Below are positions 12,600-24,880 of a stretch of 64,000 bases of DNA, piece after piece; the stretch's first letter is position 1, and each line of letters opens with the position of its first letter. The DNA is from Aspidiotus rigidus (Eukaryota > Arthropoda > Insecta > Hemiptera > Diaspididae): positions 10,000,001 through 10,064,000 of the forward strand of contig JAVHKY010000011.1 in assembly GCA_035079385.1 (NCBI GenBank). Direction: 5' to 3'. The notes beneath the pieces were generated by a model, which saw only the letters and a list, made by a program, of their open reading frames with translations, searched no databases and was not told the origin of the DNA. The translations under genes were made by a program, and so were the position numbers.

Positions 12600-13275
12600 G
12601 CTAACTAGCTCATACTGCCATCTGTAGTAGGCTCCTTTTTCCTTATCTCGACCTTTCTCCCAATCTCGCTAATGTAAATGCCCTAGCACTGCTCACAACC
12701 GAGCTTCTACCGCCGCTCAAGCTTTCCTTGACCTTTTCTTCCGTCTGGTCATTGTTGATTTTCTTCACCATGGGGTGGTTCTTATGGATAAACACATTTA
12801 CATCACACCCATTGAACGCCGTTATCACCTTGCTTGTAAGATTTCCTATGTATGATATCGATCCAGAGTACTGTCTCACTGTGCTATCATAAATTCCCTT
12901 CTCTGTTTCTGTTTTCCCAAAGACTCCCTCCACCACACCTTCATAGTAGCCAATGGCTTCTGCGAACTACTGTACTATCTCGATTTCTTTCCTCTCCTCT
13001 TTGTTGCTCTTGAGGACGGAAATTGCTCGATAACAGTAGTTCTGGATTGCCGCTAATTTGTGCTTGGGGTGGTAGTAGGAGGTGTCTGTGTGTGTCGGCT
13101 TCCTGTAGACCCTATCCTGCTGTTCTCCAGTGTGAGTTAAAGGTCCAAATAGTTGGTGGTCTCATTGCCTTTCGCCACTGTGAATTTGATGTTCTCATTA
13201 ATCGCATTCATTTTCAAAAGAAATAGGTCCAACTGTCTATTAGTGCCGGACCACACAATTAGGATATCATCTACA
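12600..13275 (-). pseudogene. PLE fragment, copy 3
   Basis: On the minus strand the upstream part (13275 to about 12970) reads as an RT tail with pieces such as IKFTVAKGNETTNYLDL. The frame 12936-12643 contains YSGSISYIGNLTSKVITAF and NHPMVKKINNDQTEEK, clearly paralogous to copy 1 (YSRSIPYIGEYTNKVIKAL, NQPMVKRISHDQTEEK). The GIY-YIG nuclease itself is lost after LSGG. Frameshifts and stops are present. This copy ends abruptly at about 13278 against a plus-strand PLE tail. Confidence 0.8.
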
Positions 13276-13279
13276 TGTC

Positions 13280-13390
13280 ATCGAGCAATTTCTACAACTG
13301 ATGATGGGTTGACAACCAAAAGTACTCTTGTAAAAGCAACTAATAAAGTAGAATGGTACACTTGAAAAACTTTTTCAATAAAACATAATG
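13280..13390 (+). mobile_element. PLE 3' tail in opposite orientation
   Basis: The sequence CAACTGATGATGGGTTGA, followed by AAAAGTACTCTTGTAAAAGC and AACTAATAAAGTAGAATGG, matches the 3' tail of the PLE copies at 16545-16625 (plus) and 790-840 (minus). It lies on the plus strand immediately next to the minus-strand copy 3. The two pieces therefore form a head-to-head junction, as expected from inverted duplication or tandem PLE insertions with rearrangement. Confidence 0.7.
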
Positions 13391-13399
13391 TTTATTTAT

Positions 13400-16160
13400 T
13401 TTGCTCTGCCAGAAAATCTCTCTTCTTTAGAATGGTACAAGTCCCTCATATGGCCTTTGCGATTTAAGGGGAGCTTAATAACCATTCAACATTTACAACG
13501 AGTGCCTCAAATATTTTTAATATTTTTTTTTTAGTGAAATAATTGAGGCACATCAAGTTTACCTTCCTCATTCTATTTTGTTCCGCATCGTTGAGTGTCA
13601 GCATCACTCGTCCTAACCCCTTATCTTAGTGGCTTGAGTCACGATCTCTATATTTTGTAATGGATTTTTAATTTCTTGAAAAACTGTCTACAGTTGCGTA
13701 AGATTTTTAAACCTCCTGATCTTTCAGATGAGGCGCGTGTGCGTAACCTTTAAAAAGGAGTGGACCTGAAGAAGTTAAGTACTTCCTTGAATTTTTCATA
13801 TCCATATCTTCATATGAGATTATTATATTTATGTCCTTCCTCGTTATTTATTGGTCGACACGACACGCGAATCTTTAAAACACTATTTTGAGGCCTATTT
13901 AACCATCAGTCAAATTTTTTTTGTAATTTACTTTTTCTTTTTCCTCGTTAACAACGTATAACTACAGATAGTAATCATAATCCATATTTATTTTGCTATA
14001 AAAAACAAAAAAATTAATAAACTTTTGATTAATATCGACAGCCTGTTATGATGATGAATTTCTTACGCGTCTAATTATTTTTTTCTTCCTTTTACCTACA
14101 ACGATGATAGATCTTATCAGTGATATACGAGTCAAGAATAAAGTTTATTGAGACATTCACTACAATCTTTGTATGAGATAATTATCATATTTCCTCAATG
14201 ATTCCGACGAATGTGTCTGCTTATAGTATCTAAATGGTTTGCTTAATGCGTTAAGAAAGCAGGCGAAACGATATCAGAAAAGCATTGGAATTCATTAAAA
14301 ATATTGAAATCGGCATTCCCGCACTTACTGAAGAGCTACAATTCGATTGTTGCAAGCTCCTCTACTCATGTAAGAAGTCGTCGTTCGAAATTTTTCTAAG
14401 GTTTCTCCTCTTTGAAACATTGAGTTCCAGATTAAAAGCCCTATTTTTGGCATAAATTTCTTATGAATGCCTCTGGAGTACATTTAGAAGATCCTTCGTC
14501 TTCCAAGTATACCTGGGCTCTAATCGTAGAGCACGGCAAATTCAGAGCTCGAAATCCTAAATGTCAAGTCCCTCTTCTTGAGAGTTTTAAGATAACAATT
14601 CTCGATGTCCCCTATCCAGACGGAATGGCCATTTTCTCTTCATGAAGCTCAAAGCTATGTTCCTTCTCTCGACTTTTGCATTGAAACCTCTGAATTTTTC
14701 AAAAGTTACAATTCTCTTGCATCTTGTGGTATCAATATGGGTTGAGACCTCGAATTGTCACGCTCTTGTAAAAAAGAACATTGCCTTAAACTGTGAATGA
14801 TTTTGACAGAAGACAATGATGTAAGAAGTGGCCGCCACTCTACATAAGAAGACAATGTAAGATACAATTGTTACCTGCATACTCTTCCTTGTCCATACCT
14901 ACTTCGTTTTCAAGCTAAGAGCCAAAGTTTTCTTGCATAAAAAAAATGAACACTGGGGATGGTAACCAAAAGAAAGTGCGAGAGTTCATCGGCATCTAGA
15001 AGCTATAAATGCTGAGAGAGGGCAGTATCCTACCATTCACAATAGAGGCCTCGTTTCAAATATTTAGCACGATCACTTTGACCTAACCATAAAAATCATA
15101 AAACCGATTTGTAGTTTGCAGAGTTGACAAGATTTAGTGTAGGCTGTATGCCACCGTCATCTGAAGATTGATTTTAAGTAGCCATGAAAGATTCGTATAA
15201 CTCGGTGAGCATAGATAATAATCCTATATAATTAGGCGATAAAAAGAACGACTCATACGGAAGAGAAGAGGCTTCGTAAATAAGCTCTGTGACAACATAA
15301 CTGCGCTCATTTTGCGTGCGCGCGCGTTAATTTGAAGCTTTTATTGGCGGAAAGTATTTAGTCTTTTTGTCTTTCCGAAAACGATTTTCATCGCGGTCAT
15401 TGCATTGTTTTATCCGGACGTAAACGAGAAGAAGAAGAGAAAAAAAAATCGAAAACAATACTGTACTATTTTACGTCTGCTACCTGAAACTTCTCTTACG
15501 TTTATCGTAAATTGTGCCTAATGCGATACTAATTTTAATGAACGAGACGAAAAACTTCCGGATGATAATTCATGTTATTTTCGCAGTACGCCGGTCGTGC
15601 ATTGATGACCTTCTATAAAACAATAAAGAATACGCCGTTCGTAGATTTTTCTAATTAAAGAAAAGATGTATCCATCGAGGGAGTTAGTCTTGTTATTGAG
15701 GATAGGCTTCGACTTGTTGCTATACGATTCCAGCCCCCGCCGCGAAGAGGCACAAAAAGCACAAGTAATACGCAGGGTGCAACAGCGCTTACTATAGATT
15801 ATTATGACTGAGAACTATGGTAAGCTTCGAAAAAATTATTTTCTTGGCGATTCGGAAATCGCTAAATAGTCAAATTACAAGTGATGAGATCGAAGATATG
15901 ATTTACAAAATATTGATGCCATCTTTTATAGTGTACGCATATGCTATCATCACTTGTAATTTTGCTGCGTTGTGAAAGTATATTATTCTGCGACTTTGTA
16001 TCCCCTTTCGCAGAACGCATGACAAATTCAACAATTTTTTCAATTAGCTTTGAACTTCACGCGAGGCACTACTATCGGACCGAGGGCCAGAGACTGTGCT
16101 TTTGCCCTCTTTCTCCGAACTCATGCGTATAATTTCACTATACTTAATTCCTGGTATTTT
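13400..16160. other. No recognisable gene
   Basis: Only short frames are present here (60-63 aa), none with family motifs. The stretch is AT-rich, with CpG-rich spots around 15310-15450. I see no tandem repeat or transposon remnant. Confidence 0.5.
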
Positions 16161-16164
16161 ATTT

Positions 16165-16665
16165 TGAAGATGACAAGTCACTGTTTGGGAAATACTGTAA
16201 CGAAAAACACCACAATGTAGAGGGAATATTTGAAGTCATACATGGAGAGAATCGCACAAAAATAGAAGAAAACTCTGGGAACAAATGGAAATTGTGAAAG
16301 CAAAGAGGAAGAAAGCCATCCTCTGGAACAATGTTATCACATTTAACAGCAAAAAATTATTCGGCCTGGTGATTGGACGAGAGAAAAAGAACAGAACTGA
16401 CCAATAAGATGGTAGCCAATAGAAACGTAGCATTTAGGCCAAAAGAGAGAACCAATCACTAAGCAGCACATTATAGCCAATAAGATAACAGTGTTATACT
16501 TTAAGAACTCATGTTTAAGGTCTTGTTCCCCCTGTTGCCACACAACTGATGATGGGCTGATACCCAAAAGTACTCATCTTGTAAAAGCAACTAATAAAGT
16601 AGAATTGTAAACTTGAAAAACTTTTTCAATATTAGTGCACTACTTACAACTCACTCACTCAATAT
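16165..16665 (+). mobile_element. PLE 3' end, copy 4
   Basis: The plus strand carries the last part of a PLE ORF: GNYCNEKHHNVEGIFEV-like sequence, then a KAKRKKAI block and NNVITFNSKKLFGLVI. This is nearly the same C-terminus as copy 1 (NNVIPFNSKRLFGLVIE). It is followed by the shared noncoding tail ending in CTAATAAAGTAGAATTG and GTGCACTACTTACAACTC. The copy is 5'-truncated, as expected from incomplete reverse transcription. Confidence 0.8.
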
Positions 16666-16699
16666 GAGGTTCAATGATTATGTTTTATATCCAGTAGTA

Positions 16700-17920
16700 A
16701 GTAACCTCATTACGTTCGATGTACGAAATTCGTATCTAAATTTTATTTTCAATTTACGCTCCTACCCGACTTTCTACGACTTTTATGTGTTTTCAAATTG
16801 ACCAATTTGCCAAAATTCTCAAAAATTAAAAATCGTTCAAACTTCCAAAATTTGCGAGTTCCCCCTCCCCCAGAAGGGAAGACCTGCTTTGTGATGAAAT
16901 TATGGCCTAGCGCATGAATTTTTCTGTGCAGAGACGTATCGGACTAATATAGGCGTGGTATACTGTAAATAATATTAATGACGTCATTAGCTCGTGACGT
17001 CATAACTACGTGGAAGCTTATGACGTCGTCAGTATTCCTCGGCTCTCTCTTTTCCTTACTGTCTACTATTGTCAGGGTCACTCACCCCGCTAGTAATTGA
17101 CGTTATGAATGCTGATGACATCACACAGGTAGTCGTCACGTACTAAGGGTAATGCCACGAGCTAAAGACGTCATAAGTTTGGGCTCTCTCTCTTCTTTTC
17201 TTCTATTCTCGTGATCACTCACTCTGGTCGCAAACTTCCCAAAGTCTCCGTTATACTTGAGGGAGTAGTGGCACTTTGAGTCTCCCTGCGCTATTCAGTA
17301 AAACTGTACTAAAATTAGCTTTTATGAAATCAGGCCCAACACAAGTCTAACATACAGCAGTATAAAAGCGGTACTAAACCACTTTATGGATTACAAGGAT
17401 AAGGGGAAGTGGATTTAACTCACAAATTTCAGAATCAGGCTCGGGGTTACGGTTGATGATGTCACCAGCTGATGATGTCATAGTTGAAGGGGGCCTCGGG
17501 TCACATCTGATGACGTCATTGAAGTAAGAGAAGAGATACAGCACACAGGGTTATTAGGAAAGTCGCGACTTGGTGTGAACTCGCAAATGCTGGAATTGGG
17601 GGCCAGTATTCAGGACTCGTGGAACTCCAAGATTTCCAGAGTCATGTCTAGCGCGCTGTTTAATTTTTGAAAAACTTCAAAAAGAATTCCTTTCCGGGGG
17701 TGGGAGGGGGGAAAATTCGTGGGCATGATGTAAACTCGCAAATTTTGTGACACATTTTGGTCCACAACTCGGCTCAAAAAAGTCGTAGAATGTCGGATAG
17801 AAGCGCAAATTGAAATTAGCAATTCAGATACCAATTTTGTACATCTAACGTTTCGCGTTTTTACGCTAGAGCAGATTTAGTGCAAACTCTCATCTAACTG
17901 GTAATATCATTTTGGCCCAC
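16700..17920. other. No gene; TGACGTCA-rich stretch
   Basis: There is no convincing coding region. TGACGTCA or close variants occur near 16978, 16996, 17020, 17165, 17470 and 17512. The surrounding text resembles parts of repeat families A and B, such as TCTCTCTTTTCC after a CRE-like octamer, so this may be an old relative of those families. Confidence 0.4.
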
Positions 17921-17924
17921 CCGG

Positions 17925-18020
17925 TTATATGATGATGGAAAGCTATATGATAGGAGAAGGACTTGAAAAAATTTCGATTCTCGAGCCACATAATAATAGG
18001 AGAGGGAACGGGAAAATTTC
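17925..18020 (+). repeat. Two units of the 45-bp family B minisatellite
   Basis: AGCTATATGATAGGAGAAGG, AAAAAATTTCGATTCTCGAG and a second, more diverged copy follow each other here. They match the 45-bp units at 22570-22830 and 40240-40530. The adjacent serine-codon run at 18050-18085 (TCGTCATCGTCATCC) is a trinucleotide repeat and not evidence of a gene. Confidence 0.6.
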
Positions 18021-18884
18021 TAACTACCCTGAGGCAGCTGCTGCCACGCCTTCGTCATCGTCATCCTCTTCATCATCTTCCAGCTCTCGCGAATCAAATA
18101 AGAGAAACATTTCTCCTGTAGGGGTCTGTTCGTATTTGTTTGAGACATCTTTCAATGCAAAGATAGTGGTTGGATTTGGAAGTAAATTTTTCGGTCAATG
18201 GTTGGTTTTTTCAAGCAATTCTCGCTCAGGTAGCTGTTATAGGACTTCAGTTGAGAGACCTGCCAATTCCGAACGCAGCATTCTCGGAGATAGCTTCTCA
18301 GGTTGCTCTTCAGCCTTACATTTCTAGGAGGCAGTGACCTCCACCACCTTCAACTCCTCTTGCTTTGGAACGTGCGAGTGCAGAGACTGCTCTGGGCCTT
18401 TCAAAACTTGAACCAGAATGCCAGGCGCCGGGTCGTTTGTGATGGCGCGCGCTGTACATTCTTTCGACGACGACTTTCTGCAATGCCAATAAATTTTTCC
18501 ATTGGCTCATTTGTCCTGGAAATACACAAAATCTTCAAGAAGTAGTTTCCTGTCTCGTATCTTGATACCGCGTCATGCGGTTCATCACATTACAATTATA
18601 GGATGTAGAGGTTTCACAATATCGTTGAAGAGCAGAAACAAATGCGTGACTAGCTCACAATTCTACCTTCACGATTGCTACTTTTTCCAACCTGTATGGG
18701 CCATAGTTGAGGCGCCTGGCACATTATCGCTTCAATACACCCAACTCCCCCAGGAAGGTATTTTCCTGCACATTTGCTTCCGTTTCTTCTTCCTGTATCA
18801 GGTTTAATAACTTGATATATTATAGTTGAATGAATTAAATGTGGATTGCACATTGTTCTGCATGTTCTCATGTGTGTGACGCTA

Positions 18885-19195
18885 TATGAGAATGTGTGCA
18901 CTATTTACATGGTGTATTTGTCCGTTTCAATGGATTCTGAGTGTTTTGATTTTGTATGCACAACTTGTATCAAGATGTCTTTGTGTATTTGTCCGTTTCG
19001 TGGGATTCCTAGTGTTTTTGATCTTGAGTGCACAACTTATATGGGGATGTGTGCACTACTTACTTCGTGTATTTGTTTGTTTTACAGGATTTCCAGTGTT
19101 TTTGGTCTTAAGTGCACAACTTATTAGAGGATGTGTGCATTACATACTTCGTTTATTTGTTTGTTTCGATTGATTCCAAGTGTTTTTGGTTCAAC
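18885..19195. repeat. Tandem repeat, about 4 units of 70-90 bp
   Basis: Four consecutive units share a GATGTGTGCACTAxTTAC start, then TGTATTTGTxxGTTTC, GATTCCxAGTGTTTTTG and TGCACAACTT. Units begin near 18890, 18978, 19044 and 19128, with some shortened. Two overlapping open frames in this block (18846-19127 and 18886-19173) are by-products of the repeat, because the unit contains few stops. Confidence 0.75.
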
Positions 19196-19325
19196 ACTCA
19201 TTTGTGGGTGTCCTATATGCAGTTCAAATAAAAATTTTAAAAAATAAATAAATAAAAATAACTTTGAGGATACAAGGATGGTAAATCAATTTGTCGTGAA
19301 AGTATGCGAGTTGGTAACGAACTAG

Positions 19326-19784
19326 TCCGACCCCGCGTGCGTGAATGTCGTACCATTTGCGGAAACTCCTTCCGTGCTCCTGAGCATGTGGACAAAGTTG
19401 TACCATTGGGCTCTCTTGAACAAACCAGTATTCCGAATGGATGATGATGAGGAGGGGTTGTTGTACTTCATCGATTCTTCAAATCTCAGTAAGCCACTCA
19501 CCGCCCGATTAACGAAGCAATATAATATGAAACTCGAAGGCAAATGGACATCCTTTGATTCACTCAAGTGGGAACATTACAGCATGTGGCGCACAAGGGT
19601 GACTACACTTCTCAATGAGTGTGAATGTACTTGCCCGTTCTTCTTGAAACACTCTCTGTGCAAACACGTTATTGGCATGCAAATGAAACTTCGTATCCTC
19701 CGGGAAGCTAAAAATATCCCCATGGGTCGAAAACGTAAGCGCGGCCGCCCTTCCAAAGCGAAGCAAGCGTTACTATTACAATAA
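19326..19784 (+). CDS. SWIM zinc-finger exon of MULE-type protein
   Basis: The open frame runs from a possible splice acceptor (AG at 19324-19325) to a TAA at 19782-19784. It has no upstream ATG before M at 19386, so it is probably a terminal exon. It contains a SWIM zinc finger, CTCPFFLKHSLCKH (CxC-x8-CxH), then a basic AT-hook-like GRKRKRGRPSKAKQAL tail. This arrangement, a W-rich stretch followed by SWIM and GRKRKRGRP, is typical of the C-terminus of Mutator-like transposases or host proteins derived from them in invertebrates. SWIM fingers bind DNA or protein. No DDE catalytic exon is seen upstream within 19 kb, so the rest is missing or unrecognised. The frame is intact, so recent activity or host use is possible. 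Confidence 0.65.
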   Translation, partial: SDPACVNVVPFAETPSVLLSMWTKLYHWALLNKPVFRMDDDEEGLLYFIDSSNLSKPLTARLTKQYNMKLEGKWTSFDSLKWEHYSMWRTRVTTLLNECECTCPFFLKHSLCKHVIGMQMKLRILREAKNIPMGRKRKRGRPSKAKQALLLQ

Positions 19785-19799
19785 AACAAAAGTGTGAAC

Positions 19800-21390
19800 T
19801 TCTCTTCTGTAGTGAATGTAGCTCGTAAGCTATAAAGTTTTTTTTTTATCCGTGCAATACATTTCATAGGCAGGTCAATTTTGTTTCCTTGGCGTGTTAT
19901 CGATAAACGGGCAATTTCGTTTTTTAAGGCGTGCGATTAAATGTATGCCTTATCAAACTCGGGATCGAAAAATACCTCCGAAAACTGGTTTCCTGTTCGA
20001 AAGAGTTTCTGCGAGCTTCTAAATACTCATTCTGTCTCGGCCCAACATTAAAATCACCATTCGAATTCATTAGCAAATTTTCCTATTATAGCTCGAAAAG
20101 AATTAATATTGAAAAATTTTGACTGAATATGACGCAAATGCAGGATTGAATCCTGCCCAAGAAAAATATCACCTAACTTCCGACACACCACATGTATTGC
20201 ACGTTATCTCAACTTCTTAATGAGTCACTGGTCCTTTGATCATTCCTCACCAGTCCGAGTTCCTATTTTCTTTCTAAAATTCGCTCCAAATACGTATACA
20301 CCACCACAATTTCTCACAACAGGCGCAATTACTATAAGTATTAATTAGTTCCATCTCTTTCATTCAAAAAGCCATATTGACGTAAGTGAACATTCGAGTA
20401 AATGAAGAATGTTAATGAGCTACTTACGTTAACCGCAAATTACCCCAGTACTTTATATAGGCTGATATTACGTAAAGATCTCTTATTAGTCCGATTTTTT
20501 TTTGTTTATTTATTTTTAGGAAGTGTTTGAAGTATTCGCAGCTACCGCATCGCATTCTTCGTACGCACATGACGCGTTCGTATGCTCGCAAAATGATCGA
20601 CAACGGCGTATGTACGCGCGAGTACATTATTATTGATGCCTCTCGCAAACTCCGAGAGTAATTAATTCAAGGGCATAAGCTGCACTGATCACGACGTATA
20701 TATGCGAGACGAGCAAACCTTATTATTGTTTATTTTTAATAGTCTATAATTGTGACTAATGTCGCCGTTCATTTGTGTGTAACATTCAGAACAAATGCCC
20801 AATATAAAAAAGTGATACATCTCATTATTTCAAACTTGTATCTTGTAATTTGCAACAATGACTGCACAAAGACCTACAATGCATTCTTGTATATTATCGA
20901 TATCGTATAGGTACGTATATTGTCTTCATGAAGAGACTTGGCAACTTTCATACTCGCCAAAATCATACTCTATTGTACATTGATACGTACGTAAACTTGA
21001 GATGCTTTATTGCCGGAGTGCATCGGTATAAGATTTTCTTCGACACGTCGTGACGTAGCACCTATTCTAATTAGAATTCATACTCTTAGATTTCAATATT
21101 GTCGTGCGTACTCGAGAATGCATGATTGTATTGTAAAACAACTCGAGGGCGGATTCTGACATTGACTGGTGCTCATTCATCATCGGGTCGTCAGGAGAAT
21201 TCTACACAAAGAATGCTACCCCTCTATAGCAGAACTTCAGTTGATAAACCACGAAAGAAATTCCTTAATTTTGATGGTGCTGTAAACTATTATTGACGGG
21301 CAGGGATCGGGAGTCCAGCGACTCATGGATAAATTTGAGAAAAACAATTCGGTTGAGGATGCTTTCCTAGGAAAGGGGAGGGGGGAGAAG
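19800..21390. other. No recognisable gene
   Basis: Only short frames without motifs are present. The stretch is AT-rich with GTACGTACG-type CpG words (20450-21120), as elsewhere in the background sequence. Confidence 0.5.
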
Positions 21391-21391
21391 A

Positions 21392-22449
21392 GCAGAAAAA
21401 GTTTGAAAGAAACTTACGTTAAGGAAAATAGCAGAAGACTTCCTGCTACTAAAGATGGTTACTCTGACACGACCTTAAATCGACGTCGATCTATAAAATA
21501 GATTTCGAATCGACTTGTCCTAATTTTTCATTCGACTCGAAATCGATTGCTCGGTTAGGTCGATTTCAAGAAGTCTTGTAAGTTGTCACGATAGTCGTTT
21601 CTCTCATTACAATTTAGTTCTGCCTTCTTTCAAGAACCTTGATTTTTTGACGACAAATGTATCCATTCATCTATTTATCGGAAAAACAGTCGTTTCTTTA
21701 AATAGGTACGAACCCAATAGATTTATTTGCCATGAAAGGAATCAAAGTCTCAACTGCGATAAAATCGTATTCTCCTGAAAATGTAGCATGCCGTCCGGCC
21801 GGCCGGTATGCTTTACTGTATTGACATTAGATTTTACAAGGCTTATCATAAAATATACCAAATTGCTAGGCTTCGTCCCCACGACTTAATTCAGAAATGT
21901 GCGGGTCCGAGAATGAGTTCCCGCGTCCGGCGTTAACTATACTCGCAACTTAATCCAGAATTAATCTGCTGGTCCAAAAGAGAAAAAGAGAGTAATGTTG
22001 ATGACGTCACAAGGAGCTTTTAAGTAGATGAGGTATAGTAAGATGAGGTCTTTGCTCTGTCTTTTATCCTCTATCGACTGTTACTGGTGTCGGCATCGCA
22101 GCTGCCTGCTGGAAATCTGCGAGTTCAGGTCAATATACTAGGCTGTTCTATGTTTAGAATAGGTCACTATCGGATATCTATAAGGCCCGGTCACCCTCTA
22201 TACAAGGCTATACTAAGTCTAGCAAGCAGCGATACTCGCAACTTAATCCAGAATTAATCTGCTAGTCCAAAAAAGAAAAAGAGAGAAATGTTGATGACGT
22301 CACGAATTTGAACTGATGACGTTACGGATGCTGTCACAAGGAGGTTCTAATTAGTTGAGGTCTTTACTCTGCCATCCACTATATCGATTGCTACCGGTAT
22401 CGACATCCCAGCCGTCAATTGAAAATCTGCAGGAAATCTGCGAGTCCAA
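21392..22449 (+). repeat. Dispersed repeat family A, copy 1, left part
   Basis: This sequence is repeated almost exactly at 30094-31146, starting with AAAAAGTTTGAAAGAAACTT. Inside is a tandem duplication with a period of about 285 bp, each half starting ATACTCGCAACTTAATCCAG (21948 and 22233) and carrying a TGATGACGTCAC word. It has no reading frame with family motifs, so it is a non-autonomous element or part of one. At 22449 copy 1 is interrupted by family B sequence. Its continuation resumes at about 23755. Confidence 0.8.
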
Positions 22450-23754
22450 GTCTGAGTTATTAGCGGGGAACCGGCTATCCCTGTTCTTGCGGGGGACTTC
22501 CAGGAAATTTTCATCCGCGAGCTCGAGCGAGGTTGATGACGTCACGGAGAGGGGAGGGGGACGTCGAAAAATTTCCTCCGAGCTATATATGATATGAGGT
22601 AGACTTAGAAAATTTCGACTTTAGAGCTATACATATATGATAGGAGGAGGACTTGAAAAAATTTCGACTTCAGAGCTATATATATTAGGAGGGGGACTTG
22701 GAAAAATTTCGACTCTCGAGCCATGTATGATAGGAGGGGGACGTGGAAAAATTTTGGCCCTCTAGCCATATATGATAGGAAGGGGACTTAGAAAAATTCC
22801 TACCTCCGAGCTATATATGATAGGAGGGGGACTTGGGAAAACGATGGATTCCTTGAAATTGCAGCGCGTTCAGGTTGTCATGTCATGATTTTCAGGACTT
22901 GGAAAAACTTCAGGCTCAAGGGACTCGGGACAGCGGGGTTCCCCGCTACCATTGCAGTCCTGCAATGACAGTTAATTTTTAGCGGGGAACCCGCTATCCC
23001 TTTTGTTGGGGGTACTTCCAAGAAATTTTCGTCCCCGAGCGGGAGCGCGAGCGAGGTTGATGACGTCACGGAGATGGGAGGGGGACAGCTTCCTTAACGA
23101 AGTTAAACGAGGAACGCAGGGGACCTGTTTTATGAGTCAAATGGGATTTGGTATTGAAAATTCGAGGAAGCCTAGACCTAGATAAAGCTAGTGAAAGAAA
23201 AGATTTACGGACGTAACTTTTCTTTCTCTATCAAACATGGGTCGTAGTTTGGAAGATACCATTAACTTTAGATAAAGCTAGTATAAAGAAGGCCTAGACC
23301 TACTATAAGCCTAGTATAATATAGTTTGAGAGTCTAAATTTTTCTCGAATCTCCAGCTATATATGATAGCTCGAGAGTTGAAATTTTTCCAAATCCCTTT
23401 CATATCGTACATAGCTCGCTCGAAAGCCAAAATTTTTCCAAGTCCCTCTCCTATCATATATGGCTCGAGAGTCGAAATTTTTCCAAGTTTTTTGCCCCCC
23501 ATAAAACAGGTTCCCTGTTAAAATTTCGACCCTTTAGCCATATATGATAGGAAGAGGACTTAGAAAAATTCATACCTCCGAGCTATATATGATAGGAGGG
23601 GGACTTGGAAAGACGACGGCTTCCTTGAAATTGCGGCGCGTTCAAGTTGTCACGTCATGATTTTCAGGACTTGGAAAAACTTCAGGCTGTAGGGGACTTG
23701 GGACAGCGGGTTCCCCTCTGCCATTGCAGTCCTGCAATGGCATCCAATTTTTCA
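22450..23754. repeat. Dispersed repeat family B nested in family A
   Basis: The insert begins near AGCGGGGAACCGGCTATCCC and ends at about 23754, where family A resumes with CATTTATTGTTCATCC. It includes 45-bp minisatellite arrays (22575-22850 and, inverted, 23320-23500), a TGATGACGTCACGGAGA word at two places (22532, 23056) and the CGAGGAACGCAGGGGACCTG / AAAACAGGTTCCCTG phrase. It has internal duplication: 22455-22560 and 22980-23080 are near copies. There is no coding region. Related pieces lie at 31970-33860 and 39880-40720. Confidence 0.7.
22570..22840 (+). repeat. 45-bp minisatellite array of family B
   Basis: Units contain TATATATGATAGGAGGGGG followed by ACTTGGAAAAATTTCGAC and CTCTCGAGC, with a period of about 45 bp or a small multiple. 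About five to six units are present, diverged by point changes. The same unit is found inverted at 23320-23500 and in other arrays at 32040-32250, 33690-33790 and 40240-40530. Confidence 0.75.
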
Positions 23755-23911
23755 TTTATTGTTCATCCCTCTCCTAAAAAATTTGCAAGAAATCCTGGAC
23801 TTGATTCAAAGTAGTTACCTTATTATAACAGACCAAGATTGGAGGCGAACAGCGGGAGTGAGTGAGTTCCCGAAAGCTAGTTAGCTTAAGGTATGTACGC
23901 TTTGTCACAAC
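23755..23911 (+). repeat. Family A copy 1, right end
   Basis: The sequence from CATTTATTGTTCATCC to CTAGTTAGCTTAAGGTATGT matches the right end of copy 2 (31146-31306). This shows that family B was inserted between 22449 and 23755. The shared end lies just after AAGGTATGTAxGCT. Confidence 0.75.
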
Positions 23912-24011
23912 TGGTAGCTGGATCTTCCAACTATAAGAAGACATTCAAAATGATTTTCCATAATTTCGCTCCGCCAAAACATTTTTTATCGTTTGGACTG
24001 TGTAAATTGTC

Positions 24012-24155
24012 ATATGTGACCTGCGATGAGTAAAGGATGCTCATTGCCCACTGACAGGAACACCATTTCTCTCTGATTAGATGTTCAATCAGAGAGAAAT
24101 GGTGTTCCTGTGCCAATGGGCAATGAGCATCCTTTTCTCATCGCAGGTCACATAT
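24012..24155. repeat. Long near-perfect hairpin (about 68-bp arms, 8-nt loop)
   Basis: The left arm 24012-24078 and the right arm 24087-24155 are reverse complements with only a few mismatches, around the loop AGATGTTC. The arms start and end with ATATGTGACCTGCGATGAG. Such a structure could be a very small foldback or MITE-like element, or could be transcribed into a long hairpin RNA. The sequence alone does not decide this. Confidence 0.85.
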
Positions 24156-24169
24156 TTTGACGGCGATGA

Positions 24170-24880
24170 CGAGTCGATGGTAAAGAAGTGCAGTGGATTA
24201 CGAGCAGACTTCCAGTCAAAATTGCGAGTCGATTTGGAGAGCGTAAATCCGAAGCGAGATCGACGCGTCATTTAAACCATCCACTCAATGTCGGAGTCAA
24301 ACACAAACCAATCCAAAATGACTCAAGGTGACTCAAAAGTGACTGCCCATTTTGTTCGATCTACTTATTGCCGACGTCGAAATTGAGGCAACGCTAAGGT
24401 ATTAAATTAATGACGACCAGGTATCGACTTCGATTTTGGATCGATTATACGTCATCTACACAAATTCGACTCGAAACCGACTAATTATGAAGTCGACGAT
24501 GCAAATGAGTCGGAATAGAGTCGACCTGACGTTGACGTAGGCCTGAGGTCAATTTCCACAATATAACGACGCAATTTCGACCAAGACTATGAAAGAGGTA
24601 AACTCTCAGTCGATTCCACATGGTTTGTTGGGTCAGCAGACCTCATTTCCCCAACCTTGAGTAGAACAGAATTTAGATGGGGAAAAAACAGTGAAATAAG
24701 AAGGACGGAATTTGGACGTCGATCGCAATTTTTTTGCCGGTAAGTCACGCATTATTGACCCAAAACTGACGTCTATTTCTATTTGATATCGGTCTATGAT
24801 GCCGGAGTGTCGAAGTGGGAAGGCGAGTTTATCGATTGATTAGGTCGATTTCCACGAGATGCTCCTCCCCTCAAGGGAAA
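24170..24880. repeat. TCGA-rich degenerate repeat region
   Basis: Words such as GAGTCGATTTGGAG, CGACTCGAAACCGAC and GATCGACGTCGA recur, similar in style to the array at 4060-6560 but far more diverged. No clear period is visible. There is no coding region. Confidence 0.45.

Noticed and set aside
22570..23500. Regular short repeats, considered as a CRISPR-like array
   Set aside because: There are no unique spacers of uniform size, the repeats lie in both orientations, and the setting is eukaryotic. They are minisatellite units.
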